Positions 1 through 9,082 are shown, numbered from the stretch's first letter. The stretch: 64,000 nucleotides of DNA from Streptomyces geranii (GCF_002954775.1 NZ_PJME01000042.1:1-64000); one strand, 5' to 3'. Notes: a model not told the origin generated them from the sequence alone. Numbers and translations are program-made.

Positions 1-103
1 CCCCAGACCCCCCTTTGTCCTCAAACGCCGGACGGGCTGACACCCCCAGCCCGTCCGGCGGTTGAGGACGAGCGCGTTCAGCGCGACAGGCGGGGGTCTG
101 GGG
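1..103. repeat. Dispersed long inverted repeat
   Basis: Two nested inverted repeats are visible. The inner arms are 17-39 and 47-69 (23 bases, one mismatch) around a 7-base loop. The outer arms CCCCAGACCCCC at 1-12 and GGGGGTCTGGGG at 92-103 pair over a longer distance. Hairpins with this core (GCCGGACGGGCTG) occur in many Streptomyces intergenic regions and often sit downstream of genes, so it may act as a terminator or as a REP-like element. The remaining bases up to the first gene at 295 show no coding signal. Confidence 0.7.
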
Positions 104-294
104 GCGGCAGCCCCCGGGGATGGGACGGGTAGGGGCGGCGGGGGCGAGGAACAACGAATCGCCGCCCCGCCCCCGATCCGCGCAACGATTCCCTCACCGG
201 CGCGCAACAGGTGCTCCTTGTCCCCCCGAGCCCCCCACCCGTACCGTCTACATGCCCCCGCCAAACCCTCCCGCACCACCGAGAAGGACCCCGC

Positions 295-1083
295 ATGCGC
301 ACCGCCCTGCTCCAGAGCTCCGGCCGCCCCGGCTCCCTCCTCGGCAACCTCAAGGTGCTCGACGAGGCCGCCGCCCGGGCCGCCGCAGCGGGCGCCGCGC
401 TGCTCACCGCACCGGAGATGTTCCTCACGGGGTACGCCATCGGTGACGACATCGCCCGCCTCGCCGAGCCCGCCGACGGCGACTCCGCCGACGCCGTCGC
501 CGAGATCGCCACCCGGCACGGCCTCGCCCTCGCCTACGGCTACCCCGAGCGCGCCGGCGACCACGTCTTCAACTCCGCCCAGCTCATCTCCGCCGACGGC
601 ACCCGTCTCGCCAACTACCGCAAGACCCACCTCTTCGGCCGCTTCGAACGCGACCACTTCACCCCGGGCGAGCAGCCCGTCGTACAGGCCGAACTGGACG
701 GTCTCCGGGTCGGCCTGATGATCTGTTACGACGTCGAGTTCCCGGAGAACGTCCGCGCCCACGCCCTCGCCGGCACCGACCTCCTCCTGGTCCCGACGGC
801 GCAGATGCACCCGTTCCAGTTCGTCGCCGAGTCCGTCGTGCCGGTGCGGGCCTTCGAGAACCAGCTGTACGTCGCCTACGTCAACCGGGTAGGCCAGGAA
901 GGGGAGTTCGACTTCGTCGGGCTCTCCACGCTCGCCGGACCCGACGGAGTCGCCCGCACCCGCGCCGGCCGCGCCGAGGAACTCCTCCTCGCCGACGTCG
1001 ACCCCGTCCTCCTCGCCGCCTCCCGCGAGGCGAACCCGTATCTCCAGGACCGCCGCCCGGATCTTTACGGCTCCCTCGGCTGA
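295..1083 (+). CDS. davA: DavA-like 5-aminovaleramidase (carbon-nitrogen hydrolase)
   Basis: A 262-aa cytoplasmic nitrilase-superfamily amidase. The catalytic triad is clear: Glu41 (APEMFLTGY), Lys110 (YRKTHLF) and Cys144 (LMICYDVEFPEN). Length and motifs match Pseudomonas DavA (about 264 aa), which hydrolyses 5-aminovaleramide to 5-aminovalerate in lysine catabolism. Start ATG 295 has an AGAAGG ribosome site 8 bases upstream, and the family N-terminus (MRxALxQ) fits. The gene lies 59 bp before a DavB-like oxidase, the same pairing as in Pseudomonas, which is the main reason for the specific call. The amide substrate is inferred; a generic omega-amidase remains possible. Confidence 0.75.
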   Translation: MRTALLQSSGRPGSLLGNLKVLDEAAARAAAAGAALLTAPEMFLTGYAIGDDIARLAEPADGDSADAVAEIATRHGLALAYGYPERAGDHVFNSAQLISADGTRLANYRKTHLFGRFERDHFTPGEQPVVQAELDGLRVGLMICYDVEFPENVRAHALAGTDLLLVPTAQMHPFQFVAESVVPVRAFENQLYVAYVNRVGQEGEFDFVGLSTLAGPDGVARTRAGRAEELLLADVDPVLLAASREANPYLQDRRPDLYGSLG

Positions 1084-1142
1084 CACCTCTCCCTCTTCCC
1101 CCTGCACCTCATCTGCTTCACCCCGCAAGGAGTCCCCACCCC

Positions 1143-2840
1143 ATGACGTCCACGGTGCCCACCGCCGTCCAGCACGCCGACGCGCAGCAGCCGCCGATCA
1201 CCATGTTCGGGCCGGACTTCCCCTACGCCTACGACGACTTCCTCGCCCACCCGGCAGGGCTCGGGCAGATCCCCGCGACCGAGCACGGCACCGAGGTCGC
1301 CGTCATCGGTGGCGGACTCTCCGGGATCGTCGCCGCCTACGAGCTGATGAAGATGGGGCTCAAGCCCGTCGTGTACGAGGCCGACCGGATCGGCGGGCGG
1401 CTGCGTACCGTCGGGTTCGACGGGTGCGACCCCTCGCTCACCGCCGAGATGGGCGCGATGCGCTTCCCGCCCTCCTCCACCGCCCTCCAGCACTACATCG
1501 ACCTGGTGGACCTGGAGACCCGGCCGTTCCCCAACCCCCTTGCGGAGTGCACCCCTTCGACCGTCGTCGACCTCAAGGGCGAGTCCCACTACGCCGAGAC
1601 CGTCGACGAACTGCCCCAGGTCTACCGGGATGTCGCCGAGGCCTGGAGCAAGTGCCTCGAAGAAGGTGCCGACTTCTCCGACATGAACCGGGCCCTGCGC
1701 GAGCGCGACGTCCCGCGCATCCGGGAGATCTGGGCCCGGCTCGTCGAGAAGCTCGACAACCAGACCTTCTACGGCTTCCTCTGCGACTCCGAGGCCTTCA
1801 AGTCCTTCCGGCACCGCGAGATCTTCGGCCAGGTGGGGTTCGGGACGGGTGGCTGGGACACCGACTTCCCCAACTCGATCCTCGAAATCCTGCGGGTCGT
1901 CTACACCGAGGCCGACGACCATCACCGGGGGATCGTCGGCGGCTCGCAGCAACTGCCCTTGCGACTCTGGGAACGCGAGCCCGGGAAGATCGTCCACTGG
2001 TCGTACGGGACCTCCCTCGCCGCCCTGCACCTGAACGGCGTACCGCGCCCGGCCGTGACCCGGCTGCACCGCACGGCCGGCAACCGGATCACCGTCACCG
2101 ACGCGGGCGGCGACATCCGCACCTACCCGGCGGTGGTCTTCACCGCCCAGTCCTGGATGCTGCTCTCGAAGATCGCCTGCGACGACGCGCTCTTCCCGAT
2201 CGACCACTGGACCGCCATCGAGCGCACCCACTACATGGAGTCCAGCAAGCTCTTCGTGCCTGTCGATCGGCCCTTCTGGCTCGACAAGGACCCTGTCACC
2301 GGGCGGGACCTGATGTCCATGACCCTCACCGACCGTATGACGCGCGGGACTTATCTCCTCGACGACGGGCTCGACAGGCCCGCTGTCATCTGTCTCTCGT
2401 ACACCTGGTGCGACGACAGCCTCAAGTGGCTGCCGCTGTCGGCGAACGAGCGGATGGAGGTCATGCTGAAGTCGCTCGGCGAGATCTATCCGAACGTCGA
2501 CATCCGGGGGCACGTCATCGGCAACCCGGTGACCGTCTCCTGGGAGAACGAGCCCTACTTCATGGGCGCGTTCAAGGCCAACCTGCCCGGTCACTACCGT
2601 TACCAGCGGCGGCTGTTCACCCACTTCATGCAGGACCGGCTGCCCGCCGACAAGCGGGGCGTCTTCCTCGCGGGGGACGACATCTCCTGGACGGCGGGCT
2701 GGGCCGAGGGCGCTGTCCAGACCGCGCTGAACGCGGTCTGGGGCGTCATGCACCAACTCGGGGGGACGACCGATCCGACCAACCCCGGCCCCGGCGACCT
2801 GTTCGACGAGATCGCGCCCGTCGAACTCCCTGAGGACTGA
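1143..2840 (+). CDS. davB: DavB-like L-lysine 2-monooxygenase (flavin amine oxidase)
   Basis: A 565-aa FAD-dependent amine oxidase. The Rossmann motif GGGLSG is at residues 56-61 and is followed by the FAD ribose-binding acid (VVYEA). The segments FGPDFPYAYDDFLAHPAGLG near residues 22-41 and FGQVGFGTGGWDTDFPNS near 230 closely match my recollection of Pseudomonas L-lysine 2-monooxygenase (about 560 aa). That enzyme converts L-lysine to 5-aminovaleramide, CO2 and water. The C-terminal FAD segment (AGDDISWTAGWAEGAVQT) is intact. ATG 1143 follows AAGGAG at 1127-1132. The upstream davA-like gene supplies the next step, so the two probably form a lysine-to-5-aminovalerate operon. Tryptophan monooxygenase is the nearest alternative but the sequence reads as lysine-type. 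Confidence 0.75.
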   Translation: MTSTVPTAVQHADAQQPPITMFGPDFPYAYDDFLAHPAGLGQIPATEHGTEVAVIGGGLSGIVAAYELMKMGLKPVVYEADRIGGRLRTVGFDGCDPSLTAEMGAMRFPPSSTALQHYIDLVDLETRPFPNPLAECTPSTVVDLKGESHYAETVDELPQVYRDVAEAWSKCLEEGADFSDMNRALRERDVPRIREIWARLVEKLDNQTFYGFLCDSEAFKSFRHREIFGQVGFGTGGWDTDFPNSILEILRVVYTEADDHHRGIVGGSQQLPLRLWEREPGKIVHWSYGTSLAALHLNGVPRPAVTRLHRTAGNRITVTDAGGDIRTYPAVVFTAQSWMLLSKIACDDALFPIDHWTAIERTHYMESSKLFVPVDRPFWLDKDPVTGRDLMSMTLTDRMTRGTYLLDDGLDRPAVICLSYTWCDDSLKWLPLSANERMEVMLKSLGEIYPNVDIRGHVIGNPVTVSWENEPYFMGAFKANLPGHYRYQRRLFTHFMQDRLPADKRGVFLAGDDISWTAGWAEGAVQTALNAVWGVMHQLGGTTDPTNPGPGDLFDEIAPVELPED

Positions 2841-2877
2841 CCGGAATTCAGAAGAGGGCTGATCGGAAGAGGACTGA

Positions 2878-3807
2878 TCAGATGCCGGCCGCCCGCGCCG
2901 CCTCGTACAACTCGGCTGCCACGTCCTTGAGTTCGGCGGCGTCCCGCGTGCTGTCGCCGAAGTCGAAGAAGAACTCCTCCAGGCCGGTCTCGGCGTGGGC
3001 CGCGAGGTCCGTCACCAACTGGTCGACGCTGCCCTGGAAGGGGCGGCGGTCGGCGCCGTCGTACGCCTTGCCCGTGTAGGTGGCGTTCACCCGGGCCACT
3101 GTCTCGATCGGCTTCGTGCGGCCCTTCTCGGCGGCGAAGTCCTGCACCTGCTGCCACTGGGCGGCGAGTTGCTCGGCGCCCATGGCCACCGGGTGCCAGC
3201 CGTCGCCGCGTTCGACGAGCCGGGACAGCGCCTTCTTGCTGTTGGCGGGAAGGAGGATCGGGATGGGGCGGGCGGGCTTGGGGCCGATCACCGACGGCGC
3301 GATCTTCGTCAGGCGGCCGTCGTACTGGACCGGGTCCGGGCCCCAGACCGCCCGGCACACGTCGAGGATCTCGTCCAGCACCTGGCCGCGCTCCGCGAAC
3401 GGCGCCACCCCGGCGGCGGCGTACTCGTCGACGGACCAGCCGGTGCCGAAGCCGGCCACCACCCGGCCGCCGCTCGCCGCGTCCAACGTGCCGAGCGTGC
3501 GGGCCAGTTGGAAGGGGCCGTGCAGCGGGGCGACCAGCACGCTGGTGCCCAGCCGGGCGCGCTCGGTGGCCGCGGCGGCCAGCGTCAGCGTCACCAGCGG
3601 TTCGGCCAGATCGCGGTACGCCGAAGGCCAGGGGAGGCCCTCGATGCCGTACAGGCCCTGCGTCTGGGGCTCCGGGAACAGGGCGCGTTCGAGCACCCAG
3701 AGGCTCTCGTAACCGATCTGCTCAGCGGCACGTGCGACGTCCGGCACGTCCCGCCCGATGTCGTACTGGTGCGACTGCGGTAGACCCAGACCCAGGCGGA
3801 TGGCCAT
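2878..3807 (-). CDS. LLM-class F420-dependent oxidoreductase
   Basis: A 309-aa luciferase-like monooxygenase of the TIM-barrel type. The N-terminus (IRLGLGLPQSHQYD), the central GGRVVAGFGTGWSVDEY and the GDGWHPVAM segment are typical of actinobacterial members that use coenzyme F420. The start at 3807 has GAAGGAG about 8 bases upstream; a longer reading to 3861 lacks this support. It converges on the davB-like gene with 37 bp between the stops, so co-regulation is not implied. The substrate cannot be read from sequence. Confidence 0.8.
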   Translation of the reverse strand: MAIRLGLGLPQSHQYDIGRDVPDVARAAEQIGYESLWVLERALFPEPQTQGLYGIEGLPWPSAYRDLAEPLVTLTLAAAATERARLGTSVLVAPLHGPFQLARTLGTLDAASGGRVVAGFGTGWSVDEYAAAGVAPFAERGQVLDEILDVCRAVWGPDPVQYDGRLTKIAPSVIGPKPARPIPILLPANSKKALSRLVERGDGWHPVAMGAEQLAAQWQQVQDFAAEKGRTKPIETVARVNATYTGKAYDGADRRPFQGSVDQLVTDLAAHAETGLEEFFFDFGDSTRDAAELKDVAAELYEAARAAGI

Positions 3808-3851
3808 GCCTCGTGCTCCTTCGCAAAGACGTGCGGGATGTTCCCGCCGTC

Positions 3852-3866
3852 GAACGTACAACGTTC
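3852..3866. promoter_or_regulatory. Palindrome upstream of the LLM gene
   Basis: GAACGT-ACA-ACGTTC is a perfect 6-bp inverted repeat with a 3-base centre, 45 bp before the LLM start. On the minus strand it contains TACGTT, which could be a -10 element. It may be an operator for an unlinked regulator; no regulator gene is adjacent. Confidence 0.35.
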
Positions 3867-3905
3867 ACTTAGTTTCGGCGGGGACCGTGCGCAGGAGTGG
3901 CCGGA

Positions 3906-4592
3906 TCAGTCCGGCAGTGGCGTGAGAAGCATGCGGCTCGCGAAGCCGACCGCCGCGTCGAGTCGGTCGGTGAACTCCTCGGCGACATCGGGCAGTCGGC
4001 GCAGCGCCCACAGTGCGCGGGCCGCCGACCAGGTGGCCGCCCTGGCCCGCTCCATGCTCCACGCGCCGAGCAGGTGGGTGAGCGGATCGGCGATCTGGAG
4101 GAGATCGGGGCCCGGCATCAGCTCTTCGCGGATGCGCTCCTCCAGCGAGACGAGTAGATCGCCCACGCGCTCGAACTCGTCCTCCAGATCGGCCGGTTCG
4201 CAGTCGAGCGTACGACAGGCGTCCACGACGGCGAGCGCCAGGTCGTGCCCGATGTGCGCATTGATGCCCGCCAGCGCGAACTGTAGTGGTCGTACCCCTG
4301 GATGGCGGCGGAACTGGAGCAGCGGGCGCCAGCAGGCGGGCGCGTGGTCGTCCTCGGCGACCCGCAGGTACCGCTCCGCGAACCGTACGTCCAGGGTGAT
4401 CGCGGCCTCCGGATCGGGGAACGCGCCGGCCTTCAGACGGCGGTCGAAGGCCTCCGTGACGGCGAGGTAGACGCGGTTGAAGACGGCCAGTCCGTCGCGC
4501 GGCGGCAGCTGTTCCTCCAGTGCCCGCATCCGGTACACGACCTGATCGACCGGTGTATTGACAGGAGTGGTGAACTGTTCCAATTGCACCAT
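3906..4592 (-). CDS. DUF5995 family protein
   Basis: A 228-aa all-helical, soluble protein. The order of segments (VYRMRALEEQLP, GLAVFNRVYLAVTEAF, RPLQFALAGINAHIGHDLALAVV) matches the DUF5995 family of unknown function, with the conserved N-A-H-I-x-H-D motif near residues 130-136. No signal peptide or membrane segment is visible. It is divergent from the GH6 gene with 103 bp between starts and about 98 bp downstream of the LLM start. No function is proposed. The start at 4592 lacks a strong ribosome site, so the exact N-terminus is uncertain. Confidence 0.65.
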   Translation of the reverse strand: MVQLEQFTTPVNTPVDQVVYRMRALEEQLPPRDGLAVFNRVYLAVTEAFDRRLKAGAFPDPEAAITLDVRFAERYLRVAEDDHAPACWRPLLQFRRHPGVRPLQFALAGINAHIGHDLALAVVDACRTLDCEPADLEDEFERVGDLLVSLEERIREELMPGPDLLQIADPLTHLLGAWSMERARAATWSAARALWALRRLPDVAEEFTDRLDAAVGFASRMLLTPLPD

Positions 4593-4695
4593 GAGGGCAG
4601 GGTCCCAGTCCTAGGCTGGCGGACGTGCCGCCGGGCCGGACGCTTCCCCAGAACGGGGGAACGCGCCCGCCGGGGCAGAGGAGGGGGAACCGTAC

Positions 4696-5919
4696 GTGTC
4701 AGGCTTGCGCGCCAAGCGACTGGCCGCGCGCCGGGTCGAACGCAGGCGTGCCGCCCGGCGCTCCGTCATGGTCGCCGCCGCCTCGGTCGTGGTCGCCGTC
4801 GGCACCGCGACCGGGCTGCTCTCGGCGTTCGACGCCGATCGCGACGGCTCCGACCAGGCCAGACCCGACGCGAGCAGCTCACCCCTGCTCGCCCCGCTCC
4901 CCGAGGTGCCGTCCGCCTCGCCCACCCCGAGCGCGGCCGAGTCGCCCTCGCCGTCCGCCCGTACGAAGGAAGCGCGGAAGCCGAGCCGCGCGCCCGCGCC
5001 GACGAGTGCCGAGCCGACGTCGGAACCTGCGGCGAAGCAGGCGCCCGCCCTCGCGTCCGCCCGCCTCTACCGCTATCCCCAGTCGCAGGTTCTCGACTGG
5101 GTCCGCGCGCACCGCGACGATCCGCGCCGGCCCGTCATCGAGTCGGAGATCGCCGACCGTCCGGCGGCCGTCTGGTTCGCCGATTTCACCCCCTCGACGA
5201 TCACCGCCCGGGTCCGCGCGGTCACTGCGGGCGCGGCCGGTGCGGGCCGGGTCCCGGTGCTGGTGCCGTACGCCGTCCCGGACCGTGACTGCGGCGGCGC
5301 CTCCCAGGGCGGCGCACCCGACCTCGGCGCCTACGACGGCTGGATCGACGAGTTCGCGGCGGGCCTCGGCTCCGACGAGGTCATCGTCGTCCTGGAGCCC
5401 GACTCGATCGCCCTGGCCAACTGCCTCTCCACCGCCCAGCGCACCGCCCGCTTCGCCTCGCTGGCCCGCGCCGGCCGCGTCCTCAAGGCCGCCAACCCCA
5501 ACGCCCGCGTCTACTACGACGCCGGCCACTCCGGCTGGAACGCCCCCGCCAAGCAGGCGTCTCTGCTCCGCCAGGCGGGCGCCGCCTCGGCCGCGTCCTC
5601 CGACGGGATATTCAGCAACGTCTCCAACTTCCACACGACGGCCGACGAGATCGCGTACGACCGCCGGATCCTGGACGCGCTCGGCGGCCCCGCCGGACTC
5701 GGCGCCGTCATCGACACCAGCCGCAACGGCAACGGCGCCCCGCCCGACGGCGAGTGGTGCGACCCGGACGGCCGCAAACTCGGCCGGGCGCCCACCACCA
5801 GCACCGGCGAGGCCCGGATAGACGCCTACCTGTGGGTCAAGCTGCCGGGCGAGTCGGACGGCTGCAAGGGCACCCCGGGCACGTTCACCGCGTCGTACGC
5901 CTACGACCTGGCCCGCTGA
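4696..5919 (+). CDS. Membrane-anchored or secreted GH6 glycoside hydrolase
   Basis: A 407-aa glycoside hydrolase family 6 protein (endoglucanase/cellobiohydrolase family, inverting, beta-1,4-glucan). Residues 1-22 are Arg-rich, 23-44 form one hydrophobic segment (signal anchor or signal peptide), and 47-118 are a Ser/Pro/Ala linker. The catalytic domain follows. The two GH6 Asp motifs are present: PYAVPDRDC (Asp196/198) and VVLEPDSIALANC (Asp236, the expected catalytic acid). YYDAGHSGW, VIDTSRNGNG and WCDPDGRKLG are also family signatures. No cellulose-binding module is present. GTG 4696 follows GGAGGGG. It may be a surface enzyme acting on the organism's own glucan or on plant cellulose; which one is not visible. 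Confidence 0.85.
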   Translation: MSGLRAKRLAARRVERRRAARRSVMVAAASVVVAVGTATGLLSAFDADRDGSDQARPDASSSPLLAPLPEVPSASPTPSAAESPSPSARTKEARKPSRAPAPTSAEPTSEPAAKQAPALASARLYRYPQSQVLDWVRAHRDDPRRPVIESEIADRPAAVWFADFTPSTITARVRAVTAGAAGAGRVPVLVPYAVPDRDCGGASQGGAPDLGAYDGWIDEFAAGLGSDEVIVVLEPDSIALANCLSTAQRTARFASLARAGRVLKAANPNARVYYDAGHSGWNAPAKQASLLRQAGAASAASSDGIFSNVSNFHTTADEIAYDRRILDALGGPAGLGAVIDTSRNGNGAPPDGEWCDPDGRKLGRAPTTSTGEARIDAYLWVKLPGESDGCKGTPGTFTASYAYDLAR

Positions 5920-6014
5920 GCCGACCCGGGGGCAATGCTGAGCGTCCGCTTAGGATGAGGGTGCGCGAGTAACTGCATCCACCATTCATCCCGTACGCCC
6001 CAGGAGCCCCGCCC

Positions 6015-6491
6015 GTGACCGCCGAAGCGTCCGAAGCGCCCATACCCCCGGCCGTGCAGAACGGCTCCTACGGGCAGCTGATGCCCGTCACCGTCCACTT
6101 CGACGACCTCGACTCCCTCGGCATGCTCCACAACGCCCGCTATCCGCTGCTCGTGGAGCGCGCCTGGAACGAGCTGTGGCAGGGACACGGATTCGGCTTC
6201 GACGGCGACTGGGCGGCGGCCGGCGACTTCTGCAACGTCGTCCGGGAGCTGCAGATCAGTTACGAGGCGCCGGTCGGCCGGCCCGGCCCCTACGCCGTGC
6301 ACCTCTGGCTGGAACGGCTCGGCACGACCGGTCTGACCTACGGCTTCCGGTTCTGCTCGGCCGACGGCGAGGTCACGTACGCGCGGGGCACCCGGGTGCT
6401 GGTCCGGCTGGACGCGGGCACCCTGCGGCCCACGCCGTGGAGCGAGCGGTTCAGGGCCTGCGGTCGGGAACTGCTGCGCTCGGCGGACTGA
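6015..6491 (+). CDS. Hotdog-fold acyl-CoA thioesterase
   Basis: A 158-aa single hotdog domain. The segment VHFDDLDSLGMLHNARY near residues 26-42 is the 4-hydroxybenzoyl-CoA thioesterase-type motif, with the catalytic Asp in DxDxxGxxHN. The partner helix (LLVERAWNELW) and core strand (QISYEAPVGRPGPYAV) follow. GTG 6015 has CAGGAG about 8 bases upstream. The acyl-CoA substrate is unknown. Its 3' end overlaps the convergent MFS gene by 41 bp. Confidence 0.8.
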   Translation: MTAEASEAPIPPAVQNGSYGQLMPVTVHFDDLDSLGMLHNARYPLLVERAWNELWQGHGFGFDGDWAAAGDFCNVVRELQISYEAPVGRPGPYAVHLWLERLGTTGLTYGFRFCSADGEVTYARGTRVLVRLDAGTLRPTPWSERFRACGRELLRSAD

Positions 6492-7668
6492 CCTTGGCCC
6501 CGGGGCGGTCCCGGTCCCCGGCGCGCAGCACGCCCGCGAACCCGGTCAGCCCGCACGCCAGCACCGTGACCAGCCCGAACGACACCACCAGGCTCGTCGC
6601 CTGGGCCAGCGTCCCGATCGCGCTCGGCGCGACCAGGCCCGAGGTGTACGTGATGGTGGCGACGCCCGCGATGGCCTGACTGGGGTTGGGGCCGCTGCGG
6701 CCCGCCGCCGCGAAGCACAGCGGGACGACCACGGCGATGCCGAGACCGAGCAGTGCGAAGCCCGCCATGGCGGTGGCGGGAGCCTCCGCGATCACGATCA
6801 GTACCCCGCCGAGCACGGCGAGAGCGCCGCTGGCCCGGACCGTGCGTACCGCGCCGAAACGGTTCACCACCGCGTCGCCGACCAGTCGGGCGATCGCCAT
6901 GGTCAGCATGAAGCCGGTCGTGGAGGCCGCCGCGAGACCGTCCGAGGTGCCCAGCTCGTCCCGCAGGTACACCGCCGACCAGTCCAGGCTCGCGCCCTCC
7001 GCGAACACCGCGCAGAAGCCGATCGCGCCGATCACCAGCGCCGACTTGGGCGGCAGCGCGAACCTCGGGGGCGGCTCCTCGTCCTCGGTCGGGCGCAGGT
7101 CGAGCACCCAGCGGCAGGCGACCAGGCCCAGGATCGTGAGGGTCGCCGCCGCGAGCGCGTGGTGCAGACGGGCGTCCGAGCCCAGATGCGCGGCGAGGGT
7201 GCCGCCCGCGGCGCCGATCAGGGCGCCCGCGCTCCACATGCCGTGCAGCCCGGACATGATCGACTTGCCGAGCCTGTTCTCGATCTCGACGCCCAGCGCG
7301 TTCATCGCCACGTCCGCCATGCCCGCCGAGGCGCCGTAGACGAACAGCGAGAGGCAGAGCGTGGGGAGGTTGGGGGAGAGGGCGGGCAGGACCAGCGACA
7401 GTGTCCAGAGCGAGATCAGCCCGCGCAGTGCCGTACGGGCGCCGAAGCGATGGCTGATCCGGCCCGCGAGCGGCATCGCGAGGGACGCGCCGAGCGCCGG
7501 GAACGCCAGTGCGAGCCCCAACTGGCCCGCGCTGACCGAGGCGTGGTCCTGGATCCACGGCACGCGGGTCGCGAACGAGCCGGTCACGGCGCCGTGCACG
7601 GCGAAGACAGCCGCCACGGCGTACCGGGCGCGCTTCACCGCCTGTCGTTCGTTCAGCACTGCACTCAT
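6451..7668 (-). CDS. MFS transporter
   Basis: A 405-aa major facilitator with about 12 hydrophobic segments. Sub-family markers include FAVHGAVTGSFATRVPWIQ at the N-terminus and RISHRFGARTALRG in the first cytoplasmic loop. The type resembles YbjJ/fucose-permease-like MFS proteins of actinobacteria. The ATG at 7668 has GGGGAGAGG upstream. It is transcribed away from a ROK-family regulator across a 163-bp region that holds a perfect inverted repeat, so ROK control is likely. The substrate, perhaps a sugar or a toxic product, is not determinable. Confidence 0.8.
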   Translation of the reverse strand: MSAVLNERQAVKRARYAVAAVFAVHGAVTGSFATRVPWIQDHASVSAGQLGLALAFPALGASLAMPLAGRISHRFGARTALRGLISLWTLSLVLPALSPNLPTLCLSLFVYGASAGMADVAMNALGVEIENRLGKSIMSGLHGMWSAGALIGAAGGTLAAHLGSDARLHHALAAATLTILGLVACRWVLDLRPTEDEEPPPRFALPPKSALVIGAIGFCAVFAEGASLDWSAVYLRDELGTSDGLAAASTTGFMLTMAIARLVGDAVVNRFGAVRTVRASGALAVLGGVLIVIAEAPATAMAGFALLGLGIAVVVPLCFAAAGRSGPNPSQAIAGVATITYTSGLVAPSAIGTLAQATSLVVSFGLVTVLACGLTGFAGVLRAGDRDRPGAKVSPPSAAVPDRRP

Positions 7669-7748
7669 TCTGCGGCCTCTCCCCGGATCGGCTCCCGGCG
7701 CGTGTTCCCGGCTGCGTCGCGGAGGGTTCGGCCGCGCGCCGCCGTAAA

Positions 7749-7771
7749 CTATCAGGAACCCTGCCTGATAG
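7749..7771. promoter_or_regulatory. Inverted-repeat operator between MFS and ROK genes
   Basis: CTATCAGG (7749-7756) and CCTGATAG (7764-7771) form a perfect 8-bp inverted repeat with a 7-base spacer. It is AT-richer than its surroundings and lies about 60 bp before the ROK start and 80 bp before the MFS start. It is a good candidate for autoregulatory binding by the adjacent ROK protein. Confidence 0.5.
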
Positions 7772-7831
7772 ATAGCGAGATTCCGGCCGTCCGCACCAGG
7801 AACGGCCCCGCCGATCTGGAAGGATCTCGGC

Positions 7832-9082
7832 ATGCCCGCATCACCGAGCACCGCCCGGGCCATCAACGACCGGCTCGCCCTGCGTCTGCTCCAGCAGGAG
7901 GGCCCGCTGACGGCCGGCCGCCTGAAGCAGCTCACCGGCCTCTCCCGCCCGACGGTCGCCGACCTCGTCGGACGGCTGACCGTCGCCGGTCTGATCACGG
8001 TCGTGGGGGAGTCGGGCGAGCAGCGGCGCGGCCCGAACGCGAAGGTGTACGGGATCGTCGCCGGCCTCGCCCACCTGGCCGCCCTCGACGTCCGCACCGA
8101 AGGCGTCTCCGTCGTCGTCGCCGACCTGCTGGGCGAGGTGCTCGCCGAGGCGTCCGCGCCCATCGGCGACGGCACCGGCACCGGTCCCGCGGTCGAACAG
8201 GCGGTCGCCCTCGTCGAGTGGGTCGCCAAGGAGGCCGGGGTCACGGGGGCCGAGGGGGCCGGCGCCGACGGGGTTCCCGCGGGCGAGGGGAACCGTGTGT
8301 GGGGTCGGCTGCACACGGTCGGCATCGGCGCCCCCGGCCTGATCGACCCGGCGACCGGCGAACTCCGGGACTCCGGGGGCCTGCCCGAGTGGCACCGCAG
8401 ACTGGTCGCCGCGCTGCAGGAACGGCTGCCCGAGGCCCGGGTGATCGTCGAGAACGAGACCAACCTCGCCGCCCTCGCCGAACAGCGCGAGGGTGCCGCC
8501 CGCGACCGGGACACCTTCGTCCTGCTCTGGCTCGGCCACGGCACCGGCGCCGCCGTCGTCCTCGACGGCACCCTGCGCCGGGGGGCCTCCGGCGGCACCG
8601 GCGAGATCGGCTTCCTGCCGGTGCCGGGCACGGAACGGCTGCCGTCGGCGACGGACTGCGCGGGCGGCTTCCACTCCCTCGCGGCGGCGGGGCCGATCGG
8701 CCTGCTGGCGAGCGCCGAGGGCGTGGTGGCCGACGCCGAAGGCCATGAGCCGCCTGCCGCCGCACTGGTCCGGGCGGCCGTGGCGACCCCGGCCGATCCG
8801 GCGCACGCCCGCTTCCTGGGCATCCTCGCCGACCGGGTCGCGATCGGCGCCGCGTCCGTCGTCGCCGTCCTCGACCCGGGGTGCGTGGTGCTGGGCGGCG
8901 AGATCGGCCGGGCGGGCGGCGAGGTGCTCGCCGGGCTCGTCGAGGAACGGCTGGTCCGGATGTCACCGCTCCCGGTGGAGGTGCGCGCGAGCGCGCTGGG
9001 CGGCGGGGCGGTGCTGCGCGGCGCGCTGCTGACGGCGCGGGAGGGCGCCCAGGACGAGCTGTTCGGCGCGTCGGTCAGATAG
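7832..9082 (+). CDS. ROK-family transcriptional regulator
   Basis: A 416-aa protein. A winged-helix HTH at residues 10-65 (AGRLKQLTGLSRPTVADLVGRL) precedes a ROK (sugar-kinase-like) sensor domain. ROK motifs visible are VGIGAPGLIDPATG, ENETNLAALAEQ and GHGTGAAVVLDGTLRRGASG. The usual Cys-x-Cys-Gly-x-x-Gly-Cys zinc motif is absent: the position after the GEIGF segment reads TDCAGGFHSL, with one Cys. It is probably a repressor of the divergent MFS gene and of itself, responding to a sugar. ATG 7832 gives the family N-terminus; AAGGAT lies 8-9 bases upstream. Confidence 0.85.
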   Translation: MPASPSTARAINDRLALRLLQQEGPLTAGRLKQLTGLSRPTVADLVGRLTVAGLITVVGESGEQRRGPNAKVYGIVAGLAHLAALDVRTEGVSVVVADLLGEVLAEASAPIGDGTGTGPAVEQAVALVEWVAKEAGVTGAEGAGADGVPAGEGNRVWGRLHTVGIGAPGLIDPATGELRDSGGLPEWHRRLVAALQERLPEARVIVENETNLAALAEQREGAARDRDTFVLLWLGHGTGAAVVLDGTLRRGASGGTGEIGFLPVPGTERLPSATDCAGGFHSLAAAGPIGLLASAEGVVADAEGHEPPAAALVRAAVATPADPAHARFLGILADRVAIGAASVVAVLDPGCVVLGGEIGRAGGEVLAGLVEERLVRMSPLPVEVRASALGGGAVLRGALLTAREGAQDELFGASVR

